From Clostridium sp. M62/1 (GTDB lineage Bacteria > Bacillota > Clostridia > Lachnospirales > Lachnospiraceae), in the NCBI RefSeq assembly GCF_020736365.1, contig NZ_CP085988.1:479501-543500 (forward strand): 64,000 nt of DNA, given 5' to 3'. Positions 33,458 through 41,751 of the stretch are shown one piece after another. Within the stretch, counting starts at the first letter, position 1. Each line of letters begins with the position of its first letter. The notes under the pieces were generated by a model. It saw nothing but the letters and a program-made list of their open reading frames with translations. It had not been told where the DNA came from and made no database searches. The position numbers and the translations under genes were made by a program.

Positions 33458-33530
33458 CGTTTTCACCCCCCCCCTCCTTAATTGTCTGACAATTACAGAC
33501 AACTTTATTTGTTTACCATGGTATGTGCTT

Positions 33531-33599
33531 AATATAACAGAGTATTTAATTTTTTCAATCCCTCTATGCACGAATGGTAGCCCAACATGCACGAACTGT
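33531..33599 (-). promoter_or_regulatory. LytTR (AgrA) boxes and promoter of agrD operon
   Basis: On the minus strand: box 1 ACAGTTCGT (33599-33591), box 2 ACCATTCGT (33578-33570), start-to-start 21 bp. After 11 bases comes -35 TTGAAA (33558-33553), 16 bases, -10 TATATT (33536-33531). Boxes match the AgrA/LytTR consensus ACMGTTNRT, and the placement just upstream of -35 fits activation. The same layout occurs at 35092-35160. Confidence 0.78.
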
Positions 33600-33622
33600 T
33601 CTACATATAGGTATAAAACCGA

Positions 33623-33661
33623 AAAGATGGCAGATAGGTTAAGCACCTACCTGCCATCTTT
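33623..33661 (-). terminator. Terminator of the protease-lipoprotein operon
   Basis: AAAGATGGCAGATAGGT and ACCTACCTGCCATCTTT form a 17-bp stem with one mismatch and a 5-base loop; U-rich sequence follows on the minus strand. It separates the lipoprotein gene from the agrD promoter. Confidence 0.78.
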
Positions 33662-33686
33662 AATCTATATATTTCAGAAATAATGA

Positions 33687-34358
33687 TTAATTATTGTCAG
33701 TCTCATATATAGATTTATAACGCTCTCGATCAACTGGAATAATCTCATTATCATTAGCATCTTTATATGTAATAAACTCATCGTATTCTGTAACTGATTT
33801 TTCCTCTGAGACAGAATTAATAGAATACATATTCGAATCGTTACACATTACATTTGAATTTGGACCAGAAATTAGTAACGAACCATCCTCTTGTGCATAT
33901 GCCAAAAAGATATAAATGGAATTTTCGGAAGGCAGTGAATCATTCTCAAACAGATAAATAGCATCTTGTTTTTCTGAAATTCCGCCTTGTTTAACAATAG
34001 GAATAGGTTTATCTGTAATAAGTTCACCTTTTATATTTTCGAGAACCTGAATAGTATAATTAGTGTAAGGCGAACCGACCTCCTTAGGATTTCCTTTTTC
34101 ATCTTCAGTCGTTATAACATTTCGATACTCGGTTCCATCGCAACTGACAACCTTTGCTACAAATACGTAATCACAGATACCAACAGCTTCGCGAATGTTA
34201 TCAGTATCATATACAAAAGATGCGTGCATCTGGTGGATTGGCAAGTTAGATACATTTGTATTCAGTTGACTTGCATTATTTTTGGATGCACATCCTGTAA
34301 AAAACATTCCTACGATAAGAACAATAGACAAAATACCATAGATACTTGATTTTTTCAT
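33687..34358 (-). CDS. Lipoprotein of the QS-controlled protease operon
   Basis: 223 residues; signal MKKSSIYGILSIVLIVGMFF with lipobox FTGC. Mature domain: DYVFVAKVVSCDGTEYRN, TNYTIQVLENIKGEL, PIPIVKQGGISEKQDAIYLF, NSIYIFLAYAQEDGSLLISG. It resembles the protein at 29868 in order and spacing. No enzyme motif recognised. It begins 15 bp after the matrixin protease gene, so both are made together. It might be an inhibitor, substrate or anchor for the protease. Confidence 0.68.
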   Translation of the reverse strand: MKKSSIYGILSIVLIVGMFFTGCASKNNASQLNTNVSNLPIHQMHASFVYDTDNIREAVGICDYVFVAKVVSCDGTEYRNVITTEDEKGNPKEVGSPYTNYTIQVLENIKGELITDKPIPIVKQGGISEKQDAIYLFENDSLPSENSIYIFLAYAQEDGSLLISGPNSNVMCNDSNMYSINSVSEEKSVTEYDEFITYKDANDNEIIPVDRERYKSIYETDNN

Positions 34359-34373
34359 AGCGTTCTCCCTCCC

Positions 34374-34895
34374 CTAATAATTATTATATGCGGCATCATA
34401 TGAATCTTTATCATTTTGAGATAATGCCTGCGTACTAGTATGTCCCGTAATTGCTGCATCCATAACATCTGTTGAAGTACTGTGATCCAACCCTAATGCA
34501 TGTCCCAATTCATGTGTCGCTACATTCTGTTTTTTACTATTACTATAACCGCTCATATAATAGGTATTGAGTTCAATTTTACCACTAGAATATGTCATGC
34601 CTGCCCATCCATTCGAAGCATTGACATCGCTTACGTATACATCTTCTACAACAAAAGCACTGTCTTTTCTGATTACTCCAGATTTATATGCATTCCATGT
34701 GGCAGCCCCAGTGTTAATATAACTCATGTAAGTGCTGTTTCCGTCATAGTCTAGATGTTTGCCAGAATCAACAAGATCCCATGTTTGTACATAAGCTTGT
34801 GCAAATGCCGTAATAGGAAATAGCATTGCTATAGCCATTAAAGTTATAATGCTATACAATAAATGATTTTTTAAAACAGATTTTTTAAAATGCAT
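34374..34895 (-). CDS. Secreted matrixin-type (M10) zinc metalloprotease
   Basis: 173 residues; signal peptide (YSIITLMAIAMLFPITAFA, cleavage after AFA). The catalytic motif is complete: VATHELGHALGLDHS (HExxHxxGxxH), followed by the Met-turn STDVMDAAI. The domain is short, with no prodomain or cysteine switch, as in bacterial matrixin-like enzymes. RBS AAGGAGT. The only promoter signal upstream is the LytTR pair at 35092-35160, so secretion of the protease should be quorum controlled, like exoproteases under agr in Staphylococcus. Confidence 0.85.
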   Translation of the reverse strand: MHFKKSVLKNHLLYSIITLMAIAMLFPITAFAQAYVQTWDLVDSGKHLDYDGNSTYMSYINTGAATWNAYKSGVIRKDSAFVVEDVYVSDVNASNGWAGMTYSSGKIELNTYYMSGYSNSKKQNVATHELGHALGLDHSTSTDVMDAAITGHTSTQALSQNDKDSYDAAYNNY

Positions 34896-35091
34896 ACTCC
34901 TTCACTCCTTTTCAATCATGTAACAACGGTTATCTTCAATTATTCTTAAAGGTTATCTTTATGAAAATTGAAACGCAACACATACTAGTACACATTATAT
35001 ATCCTGTTAATATTCCTAAAGTACGACATCTTATCATCTCCACTCCATATTATAGATTCTCAGAATACTTAAGATGTAGTAGTATACCTTG

Positions 35092-35160
35092 AATATAACA
35101 AAATCTTTATACTTTTCAATACCTCTATGCATGAATGGTAGCTCACTATGCACAAACGGT
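35092..35160 (-). promoter_or_regulatory. LytTR (AgrA) boxes and promoter of the protease operon
   Basis: On the minus strand: ACCGTTTGT (35160-35152), ACCATTCAT (35139-35131), 21 bp apart; 11 bases; TTGAAA (35119-35114); 16 bases; TATATT (35097-35092). Every spacing equals that at 33531-33599. The start codon is about 190 bp downstream, so the 5' UTR is long. Confidence 0.78.
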
Positions 35161-35171
35161 AGCATATTATG

Positions 35172-35200
35172 TTGTGTACCTACTTTATTGATGATAAAAT
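35172..35200 (+). promoter_or_regulatory. Probable sigma-A promoter of agrCAB
   Basis: TTGTGT, 17 bases, TAAAAT, 33 bp before the agrC start. It is back to back with the LytTR boxes for the protease operon, so AgrA bound there could also affect agrCAB. Confidence 0.45.
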
Positions 35201-35232
35201 ATGACGGAGAATGATTAAAGGAAGTGGTAGCT

Positions 35233-36585
35233 ATGCTATATATTGACTCAATATGGGAATATATTGTTAATTTCTTAGAACTGGCATTGTTTATAATATT
35301 TATCCATAAAAAATTGCGTATTCGAGCAAATTATAAACATCAAGCAGTTTTGATGTTTCTTTTCGTATCATTTCAGTTTGCTGTGTTATGCACGCTGAAT
35401 AAAATGGGAATATCATCCTACAGCACTTTGATGTCATCTTGTGTTTTGGACATTGGATATGCAGTATTGTTCTATCGTGATAGTATAATTCGCCGTATCT
35501 TTTGGGGCTTTTCGTATTCCATCATTTGCTTAGTTGCAGAACAGATTTCGTTCTTTATTCCCGTTACTCTTTATAAAGGAGCGTCTCTGGAGCTATTATT
35601 AGGTGGAACATTACGGAAGCCATATACCATGTTATATTTGGCAATGATAGCTGTTTTTGTCTTGTTATTTCATTCTATTGGAAACAAAGACATATCTCTT
35701 TCACCGTTCCAAAAAGTTGCATATATTTTCATCGCAATTTCTGGACTTGCAATCGGGCACTACATATTAAGGCTGACTTTGGAATCTGTTGATAAATTTG
35801 GTGATTCATCCTTTTCAGCTAGGCTATCATTGGTTGACTTGTTTTTTATTATTTTATTTTTAGTATTGATGCTATACATATACCAGCTAGGTTATTCAAA
35901 AGAAGAAAACATACGATTACTGGAAGAACAAAAGATTTATGAGCTGGAAAGGACTGAGTTCAATAGCTTATCTGAGACAACTGAACGATTACGAAAAATG
36001 AAACATGATATGCAGATTTATGTGGATGCAATCAACGTATTAGCAAAAGACAAGAAATGGGATGAACTTATAGCATATACAGAGCAATACCATAACACTC
36101 TTGCAACTACGCAAAGTGCCATAGCAACGGGAAATATTGCTATTGACTGCATACTTACCGCAAAACTTGATTATGCTGAAAAACACGGAATTAAGACAGA
36201 ATATTCTATTATGGCTCCTGAAAATTTTCCGCTTGATTCTGTTGAGCTTTCATCCATACTTGGAAATATATGGAATAATTCCATTGAAGCAGGAGAAAGA
36301 CTTATAATCTCTGATCCAACCGAGCATCCATACATTTATTTTTATATTAAACCTTACCAGAATATGATACTGATTCACATTGAAAATAATTATGATGGTG
36401 TGATAAAAGGTAGCATTGATGGAGACATTTTGAGTGTTAAACAAGGAAAAGAACATGGACTTGGGATAAGACGAGTAAAAGAGCTTGTAGAAAAGGCAGA
36501 TGGCGTATTGCAGATTACATCTGATAACAAAATTTTTTCCGTACATATTATGATACCGGATAAGGAGAATAACAAACTACTATGA
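35233..36585 (+). CDS. agrC: AgrC-like membrane histidine kinase (GHKL family)
   Basis: ATG at 35233 follows AAAGGAAGTGG; the GTG at 35224 lies inside this RBS. 450 residues: six or seven membrane segments to about residue 225 (peptide-sensing domain), a coiled linker EENIRLLEEQKIYELERTEF, the phospho-acceptor region LRKMKHDMQIYVDAI (His), N-box LGNIWNNSIEAGERL and GLGIRRVKELVEKADG (G-box). This is the HPK10/GHKL architecture of AgrC. It should bind the cyclic peptide made from AgrD. The stop overlaps the next gene by 4 bp. Confidence 0.85.
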   Translation: MLYIDSIWEYIVNFLELALFIIFIHKKLRIRANYKHQAVLMFLFVSFQFAVLCTLNKMGISSYSTLMSSCVLDIGYAVLFYRDSIIRRIFWGFSYSIICLVAEQISFFIPVTLYKGASLELLLGGTLRKPYTMLYLAMIAVFVLLFHSIGNKDISLSPFQKVAYIFIAISGLAIGHYILRLTLESVDKFGDSSFSARLSLVDLFFIILFLVLMLYIYQLGYSKEENIRLLEEQKIYELERTEFNSLSETTERLRKMKHDMQIYVDAINVLAKDKKWDELIAYTEQYHNTLATTQSAIATGNIAIDCILTAKLDYAEKHGIKTEYSIMAPENFPLDSVELSSILGNIWNNSIEAGERLIISDPTEHPYIYFYIKPYQNMILIHIENNYDGVIKGSIDGDILSVKQGKEHGLGIRRVKELVEKADGVLQITSDNKIFSVHIMIPDKENNKLL

Positions 36586-37316
36586 AAATGAAAATAACCA
36601 TACTTGAAGATTCTGTGATCGAATCAGAACGGCTGAAAAATGGAATAAGAAAATACGGGCAGCAATATGATTGGGATATTGAAATTGACGAATACGAATC
36701 GGGCGAAGAATATTTTTCAAAAAATTCTGAAGGCACAACTATACAGGCTTCAGCATTTTTCCTTGACATACAAATGGGGCAAATGAATGGAATTGAGGTT
36801 GCTAAACGCCTTCGTGAATCTGGTTATCAAGGTATTATTGTATTTTTAACAGCTTTTAGAGAATATGTATTCCGAGGATATGAAGTCAGAGCTTTAAACT
36901 ACTTGCTAAAACCCGTCAAGGAAAATACTCTTTTTCTGTGTTTGGATGAAATCGCGAAGGGGTTATCTAATAATACCTACATATACCGAAACAAGCAGGA
37001 AATTGTAAGTATTCCCTATGCAGATATATTGACATTTTCGAGCAGATTACATTATGTGGATATATTGACCGTAGACGGCAAATGCTATGAACAAATGTCT
37101 ACCCTAAATAAGATTATTGTCCATTTGCCAAGTGAATTTATCCGAACCCATCGTTCTTATATTGTAAATATGGCACATATCTATCGTATTACATCAGGAA
37201 CGATTGAATTGTCAAATCATCTAACTACACAAATCGCACGTTCTTATTCCAAAGACGTGATAAGTGCTTTTGCCAAATATACAACAAGATTTGATACAAG
37301 CGGGGATTTTGAATGA
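36582..37316 (+). CDS. agrA: AgrA-like LytTR response regulator
   Basis: 244 residues. Receiver: ITILEDSVIESERLKNG (acidic pocket), AFFLDIQMGQMNGIEVA (phospho-Asp), FLTAFREYVFRGYEVRALNYLLKPV (Thr, Lys). LytTR DNA-binding domain from about residue 135: YADILTFSSRLHYVDILTVDGKCYEQMSTLNKI, FIRTHRSYIVNMAHIYRI. LytTR proteins bind direct repeats with 21-22 bp period; two such pairs occur nearby, at 33570 and 35131. Its start and stop both overlap neighbours, as in translationally coupled operons. Confidence 0.86.
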   Translation: MKMKITILEDSVIESERLKNGIRKYGQQYDWDIEIDEYESGEEYFSKNSEGTTIQASAFFLDIQMGQMNGIEVAKRLRESGYQGIIVFLTAFREYVFRGYEVRALNYLLKPVKENTLFLCLDEIAKGLSNNTYIYRNKQEIVSIPYADILTFSSRLHYVDILTVDGKCYEQMSTLNKIIVHLPSEFIRTHRSYIVNMAHIYRITSGTIELSNHLTTQIARSYSKDVISAFAKYTTRFDTSGDFE

Positions 37317-37879
37317 TTACGAAGTGGGCTACATCTATTGCTAATAAGTTAGCAGAACTATCCGGGGAGGATGTTTCTGCGGATCAATTAGAAATATACA
37401 TATATGGCTTAGAATGTTTTTTGAATACTTTTATAACCATAGTGTTATTGTTCGTATGGGGAGTTTTATCACATACACTCGGCTATACCCTAATTTGGGT
37501 AATTACCTTTTCATTGTTACGACATTATACCGGAGGTGCCCATGCTCCAACGCAGTTAACATGTATCTTAGGCAGCTTTTTTCTCGGTTGTCTTGATAAG
37601 TGGGCTATAATCTATTTAAAGCCAACTGTACTAGGATATTTGATACTTGTCCTTATGTGTATATTATTTGCACCTATAAGTAACCATAAAATATGTTTAA
37701 CCACCAAACAAAAATGGATACATAAACTTATTTCTGTGATAATTGTTAGCATTGGATTTCTGCTGTTTTATAAAATTGGAAACACGAAGATGAATACCAC
37801 ATTGTTTTATTCCTTTTTCTGCGTAATCATTCTTATGATAGTCGAAACAATTAAAAATCTAATGAGACACTTTAAATAG
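37313..37879 (+). CDS. agrB: AgrB-like autoinducer-processing membrane peptidase
   Basis: 188 residues with about five membrane segments. The catalytic pair of AgrB is present: LLRHYTGGAHAPTQLTC has His and Cys seven residues apart, as H77 and C84 in S. aureus AgrB. The ATG overlaps agrA by 4 bp. It should cut AgrD at its tail and form the ring. It is the last gene of agrCAB and is followed by a strong bidirectional terminator. The order C-A-B with agrD elsewhere differs from the usual agrBDCA. Confidence 0.87.
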   Translation: MITKWATSIANKLAELSGEDVSADQLEIYIYGLECFLNTFITIVLLFVWGVLSHTLGYTLIWVITFSLLRHYTGGAHAPTQLTCILGSFFLGCLDKWAIIYLKPTVLGYLILVLMCILFAPISNHKICLTTKQKWIHKLISVIIVSIGFLLFYKIGNTKMNTTLFYSFFCVIILMIVETIKNLMRHFK

Positions 37880-37903
37880 CAGGATGACTTTTCATAAATA
37901 TTC

Positions 37904-37940
37904 AAAAAAGATAAAGAATTTGATGGTCTTTATCTTTTTT
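37904..37940. terminator. Bidirectional terminator between agrB and relaxase
   Basis: AAAAAAGATAAAGA pairs with TCTTTATCTTTTTT around a 9-base loop; A-run on one side and T-run on the other serve both strands. Confidence 0.82.
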
Positions 37941-37953
37941 GAATTTAATTAGA

Positions 37954-39519
37954 TTATCTAGCTCCTCTGTCTGATGGCGAACGATAGTTAAAATCTCTGT
38001 CCTGTTCCCGTTTCTGAACTTCTGCCTGTTTTTCTGCCAGCTTTCGATGGATTGAGTTTTCTCCATACTTGGAGTTCCATTCCTTGTTTGCTTTGACATA
38101 GGATTCATACTCGGACTTGCCTTGTTTATAGACTTGCAGGAACGCATCTACCGTTGGATATTTGTAATCCTGCACGATATGGGATAATCCCTGCTTCATA
38201 ATCTTAATCGTTTCTGCGTATTTGTTAGACTGTGCCTGCAATTCCTTTCGTTTCTTTCCTTGGAATAATCCTGTACAGTTCTTCAAATCCTCGTCAATAA
38301 GGTCTTTTTTCACTTCCTGCGTATGAATGGCTCTGTTTTGTCGTTTAAGTTTCTCCATAATCTCTTCAAGTCGCATCTCATAATCGTGTGCCAGCTCAGA
38401 CATTCTTGGTCTTGGCGGAATAACGGTCTTTTCTGCGGTAGTAGTAGCAGGTGCTTTGAATGGTTGGGTCACAGCAGGAATTGTCTGATTGTCTGTCTGT
38501 GTAACGGATGGAGCTGGTTGTTTCTCTTGTTTTTCATTTCTTCGCTCCATAAGGTCGGAGATTCTGGCTTTCTGTTGTTCCTGTTTCTGTATCAGCAACT
38601 TTATGAGTTCTTTTAACAGCTCGATTGCCCGAAAGATAATCATAAACAAAAGCTCCGGATGATTGCCATACTTGTGAATGGATTCCTTAATCGGAGTTGA
38701 AATCTGTTCCTGCTTTACCTTTAAGATTTCCTTTCGCTCCATCCCCGATACCAAAGCGTGATCCACAGTACGATTCCAGTCCTGTATGACCTTATTATTG
38801 AGTGTAATCTTATCTGCCTTTGGATTGTTCTTACCGATTTTCTTAGTGGCAAGATAGACATCCCCACGCTTGAATGCAGACAGCTTTTCTTTCTCATCTT
38901 TGACAAGTCCGTTGATGACATCGGTATAAAATACCTTGACCTCATCTAAGAAATGTTCCTGCTTAAAGCGAGCGTCCTTGATGGTAAACATCTGTCTTTC
39001 GTAGACCTCACCTTTCTTGATCACCTTACACCTTTTACGGATAGTTCCATTCTCGTCTAGGATTTCTTTCTTGGTACGAACATGATTACCTTTCTCATCA
39101 TAGAACATATTTCTGGTGGCAATCTTTTCTATCGGTTCGTCAAGATAATTTCGTTCTGCAAAGATAAGATGGATATGATAATTCGTCTTTCGTTTGTTAT
39201 GATGGAGTGCTGCAATACAATCAACACCATACCGACTTTTGAATTTATCCGTCATATATTTTAATAGTCCGTCTGGCGGATAATCCACAAAGGATTCCGG
39301 CAGGGCAATGATAAATTCTCTTGCTTCGATACATTTTCCCTCTGTACCGCTTTTCTTAAATTCTGCCTGATTGCACTTGGCAAGTTCTGTCCAAAATTTT
39401 CGGTCTGTGGTTTCATATACCGCATAGAGATTTTCCTGTTTTTTGTCACTGGAGATATAATAGATTCTTCCACGAACATTATGGAGCTTTGACATCTGCA
39501 CAAATGAATTTCTTGGCAT
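37954..39519 (-). CDS. mobA: MobA/MobL-type (MOBQ) relaxase
   Basis: 521 residues. The relaxase domain is N-terminal: MPRNSFVQMSKLHNVRGRIYYISS, REFIIALPESFVDYPP, and the metal-binding His in TNYHIHLIFAERNYL (motif III, HxH). The remainder is helical (MSELAHDYEMRLEEIMEKLK, KKRKELQAQSNKYAETI) and probably binds accessory proteins. The nucleophile would be Tyr in the first 25 residues (RIYYIS). It nicks oriT and leads the strand into the recipient through a helper mating pore. RBS AAAGGAGG. The putative oriT lies 145 bp upstream of its start. Confidence 0.82.
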   Translation of the reverse strand: MPRNSFVQMSKLHNVRGRIYYISSDKKQENLYAVYETTDRKFWTELAKCNQAEFKKSGTEGKCIEAREFIIALPESFVDYPPDGLLKYMTDKFKSRYGVDCIAALHHNKRKTNYHIHLIFAERNYLDEPIEKIATRNMFYDEKGNHVRTKKEILDENGTIRKRCKVIKKGEVYERQMFTIKDARFKQEHFLDEVKVFYTDVINGLVKDEKEKLSAFKRGDVYLATKKIGKNNPKADKITLNNKVIQDWNRTVDHALVSGMERKEILKVKQEQISTPIKESIHKYGNHPELLFMIIFRAIELLKELIKLLIQKQEQQKARISDLMERRNEKQEKQPAPSVTQTDNQTIPAVTQPFKAPATTTAEKTVIPPRPRMSELAHDYEMRLEEIMEKLKRQNRAIHTQEVKKDLIDEDLKNCTGLFQGKKRKELQAQSNKYAETIKIMKQGLSHIVQDYKYPTVDAFLQVYKQGKSEYESYVKANKEWNSKYGENSIHRKLAEKQAEVQKREQDRDFNYRSPSDRGAR

Positions 39520-39663
39520 AGCGATTTCCTCCTTTCCCAGTTTTGATTTTGGAAAAGAGGACAGATAAGATAGATGAGATGTGAGTAGTAAACTTTCCCT
39601 GTGAGCGAGTGCATAGGCACTCGTCTTGCGAACACATCCGCCTTGTGGCGGCTAAGCCTCGCA

Positions 39664-39718
39664 GAGCGAAATACACAGAGTACAAAACGAAGTTTTGTGC
39701 GATGGGTGTATTTCGCTC
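39664..39718. other. Putative oriT (MOBQ type)
   Basis: Inner hairpin ACAAAAC-GAA-GTTTTGT (39682-39698), enclosed by GAGCGAAATACAC (39664) and GTGTATTTCGCTC (39706), a 13-bp stem. The layout AACGAAGTT, then TGCG and a G/T-rich stretch, matches MOBQ oriTs of pIP501/pGO1 type (AACGAAGTTACTGCG then the nic). Two smaller hairpins at 39607-39622 and 39638-39651 flank it. Position just upstream of the relaxase fits. Confidence 0.62.
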
Positions 39719-40285
39719 TCAAACGCCGAGGGCTTGCTTATGAAGTTCACTTTTAGCTGTAACTGTTCCCTCAGCACCTAATTTTGTGCCTTTAATGGCA
39801 CACTTTTTATGTGCCGTATCCGGCACTCCCTTTTCTTAACAGAAATGCTAGAAGATTGCTATGAAAATCAGCGAAACAATAGACGAATCCGTTAGCACTT
39901 TTGCCTTAACAATAGCATTGTTCTATTATTCAGACTTTTTAGCAAAAACCGTAGAAACAGTAGAAGTCTGCTATTAAAATCGAAAAAACAATAGCACGAT
40001 TCGTTAGCATTTTTGCCCTGACAATAGCATTGTGTTACTTCGCTTACTTTTAAACTGTGTCTGGCAAGGAAGTGGTAGTAAAAGTTCCTATTAAATTTCA
40101 TTTTTAATAGTGCATTGTTTTATTACATTTTGATTTTAATAGAGCTTTTTACTATTAACTCTTTGAAAATGTACCCCATAGATTGGACACTCAAAATCAT
40201 AGTAGCGTACACTTTTTGTCATAGGTCGGACAGCTTTTTTCATAGCTACACTTGGTATGACTTCTCACAGCACTTTTTGTAAGTT

Positions 40286-40435
40286 GGGTGGACTTGTCCT
40301 ACCAGTCGGCTTCACTTGGGTGGATGGTTGCACCCACTTCATTTTCTGGCTTGGGTGGACTATTCATAACACCTTTTGCATCTTGGGTGGACTTGTCCTA
40401 CCAACAAGCTATAACTGGGTGGACGATTGCACCCA
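40286..40435. repeat. GGGTGGA iterons with nested palindromes
   Basis: GGGTGGA occurs at 40286, 40318, 40353, 40385 and 40417, spaced 32, 35, 32 and 32 bp, about three helical turns. A larger 99-bp unit repeats the 19-mer GGGTGGACTTGTCCTACCA (40286, 40385). The palindrome GGACTTGTCC appears at 40290, 40389 and 40484, and TGGGTG-8-CACCCA hairpins at 40317 and 40416. The rest of 39720-40570 holds no gene; imperfect AACAATAGCA repeats lie at 39900-40030. Could be a replication origin, oriT accessory sites or Xis/Int arms. Confidence 0.6.
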
Positions 40436-40573
40436 TTCACATCCATCTTGTCCTCATTTTCCAAAAGTTCTGGTTGTATCTGAGGACTTGTCCGTGATAT
40501 AATCTATTTGCGTGTAGGTATATCATGGCTTTTAGTCAGATACATACCAGAGGGATGGTCTTAGGACTGTCCC

Positions 40574-40807
40574 TTATTCATTTTTCATTGTTCCCTTGAC
40601 CGCTTTTACTGCGTGTCTGTCTCGTAAATCCTTCCCCTCATTGAGAATCAGAAACTCGTCTAATCGTTCCCTGCGGATTAAGATTTTTCTTCCCACTCTA
40701 AGGATAGGCAGCTTTTCCCATTCCACAAGATTTCTAAGAGTGTTTCTTCCGATACCTGTATAGTCGGCAGCTTCTTCAATGGAGAGAGCAAACTTTAATT
40801 CTGTCAT
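40574..40807 (-). CDS. xis: Excisionase (Xis), Tn916-type
   Basis: 77 residues: FALSIEEAADYTGIGRNTLR is the MerR-like winged-helix DNA-binding motif of excisionase family proteins, followed by PILRVGRKILIRRERLDEFL. The family bends attachment-site DNA and steers the integrase toward excision. The tail (DLRDRHAVKAVKGTMKNE) is longer than usual. It lies on the minus strand, opposite to the regulator and integrase, so a divergent control region (40808-41044) separates them. Confidence 0.85.
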   Translation of the reverse strand: MTELKFALSIEEAADYTGIGRNTLRNLVEWEKLPILRVGRKILIRRERLDEFLILNEGKDLRDRHAVKAVKGTMKNE

Positions 40808-40894
40808 TCGATCACCTCATTCCTGCGTAGGATTACAAGTCTTGTATATCAGAGGATGTTCCTTTTTGAAGAAAGGATTAGCCTTTTTTAAAAC

Positions 40895-41013
40895 TTGCGT
40901 TACGCAATTCTGATTAAAGTATATATCTTTTATAACGCTATGTCAAGCCTTACGAAATTCTATCATCTTTTATAGAATTGCGTATTGCAATATATCGTGT
41001 TATGTGGTATAGT
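40895..41013. promoter_or_regulatory. Divergent control region with operators and promoter
   Basis: Promoter for the regulator: TTGCAA (40985), 17 bases, TATAGT (41008). Inverted repeats: TTGCG-TTA-CGCAA (40895-40907), AATTCTAT-8-ATAGAATT (40956-40979) and ATTGC-GTATT-GCAAT over the -35 region. These look like operators for the Cro/CI-type regulator, which would repress its own gene and xis. Confidence 0.6.
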
Positions 41014-41044
41014 AATGACATACCGAAAAAGGAGGTTCGCAAGT

Positions 41045-41668
41045 ATGTTAAAAGATAAAGAATTGCGAAAGACAATCGGTAGCAGAGCAAAAAGCCGTAG
41101 ACAGGAGTTAGGATTGAACCAGCCTTATGTCGCTGAAAAAATGGGCGTGACAGCCTCAACCATTCAGAGATACGAAGCAGGAACGATTGATAACACCAAG
41201 AAAATGACCTTAGAAGGTCTGGCAGATGCACTTCATGTATCTGTGGAATGGCTGAAAGGTGAGACGGACGAATACGAAACAGACATTACGGATAAAAGAG
41301 AATTACAGATTCGTGATGTGATGACTTCCATTCTGAATAAGCTCCCTTATGATATGGAACAGTCCGAAAGTGATTTTTCCAAAGACCTGCTACTACTGAT
41401 GTTACGGGAATACGAGCTGTTCGTGGATTCGTTCCAGTTCGCTTGTAAGAATTTCAAAGGAAATACAGATAACAAAATGCTCGCCCAGACAATGGGGTTT
41501 GAATCCAATAAGGAATACAATGAGATTATGTTCCTTAGAGAAATCACCCACACCGTCAACGCATTGAACGATATGGGCGATATTGTAAGACTGTATTCTA
41601 AGAATCCTGAGACAGCGAAAAATCGACTAGCCAATCTTTTATCAGAAAAAGATCCCGATTCGGTATAG
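41045..41668 (+). CDS. Cro/CI-family transcriptional regulator of the IME
   Basis: ATG at 41045 follows AAAAAGGAGG; an upstream in-frame ATG at 40985 lies in the promoter. 207 residues. HTH_3 domain near the N-terminus: IGSRAKSRRQELGLNQPYVAEKMGVTASTIQRYEAGTIDN, then LEGLADALHVSVEWLKGETD. The C-terminal part is helical, likely for dimerisation or inducer response. It is placed like the regulators that control xis and int in related elements. Confidence 0.85.
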   Translation: MLKDKELRKTIGSRAKSRRQELGLNQPYVAEKMGVTASTIQRYEAGTIDNTKKMTLEGLADALHVSVEWLKGETDEYETDITDKRELQIRDVMTSILNKLPYDMEQSESDFSKDLLLLMLREYELFVDSFQFACKNFKGNTDNKMLAQTMGFESNKEYNEIMFLREITHTVNALNDMGDIVRLYSKNPETAKNRLANLLSEKDPDSV

Positions 41669-41751
41669 ATAGGCAGACGGAGCTATGATATACTTACACG
41701 CAAGAAGCATTTCACCAGTTCCGATTGCCGATATCGAAAGGAGAAACGATT

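Noticed and set aside
33311..33646. 111-codon version of the agrD frame
   Set aside because: The added N-terminal part crosses the LytTR promoter and has no RBS; the ATG at 33457 follows a strong RBS and gives a normal 48-residue AgrD.
39892..40101. Minus-strand ORF of 69 codons and plus-strand ORFs at 40257-40502
   Set aside because: They translate repeat-rich non-coding DNA (AACAATAGCA repeats and GGGTGGA iterons), have no RBS and no protein motif.
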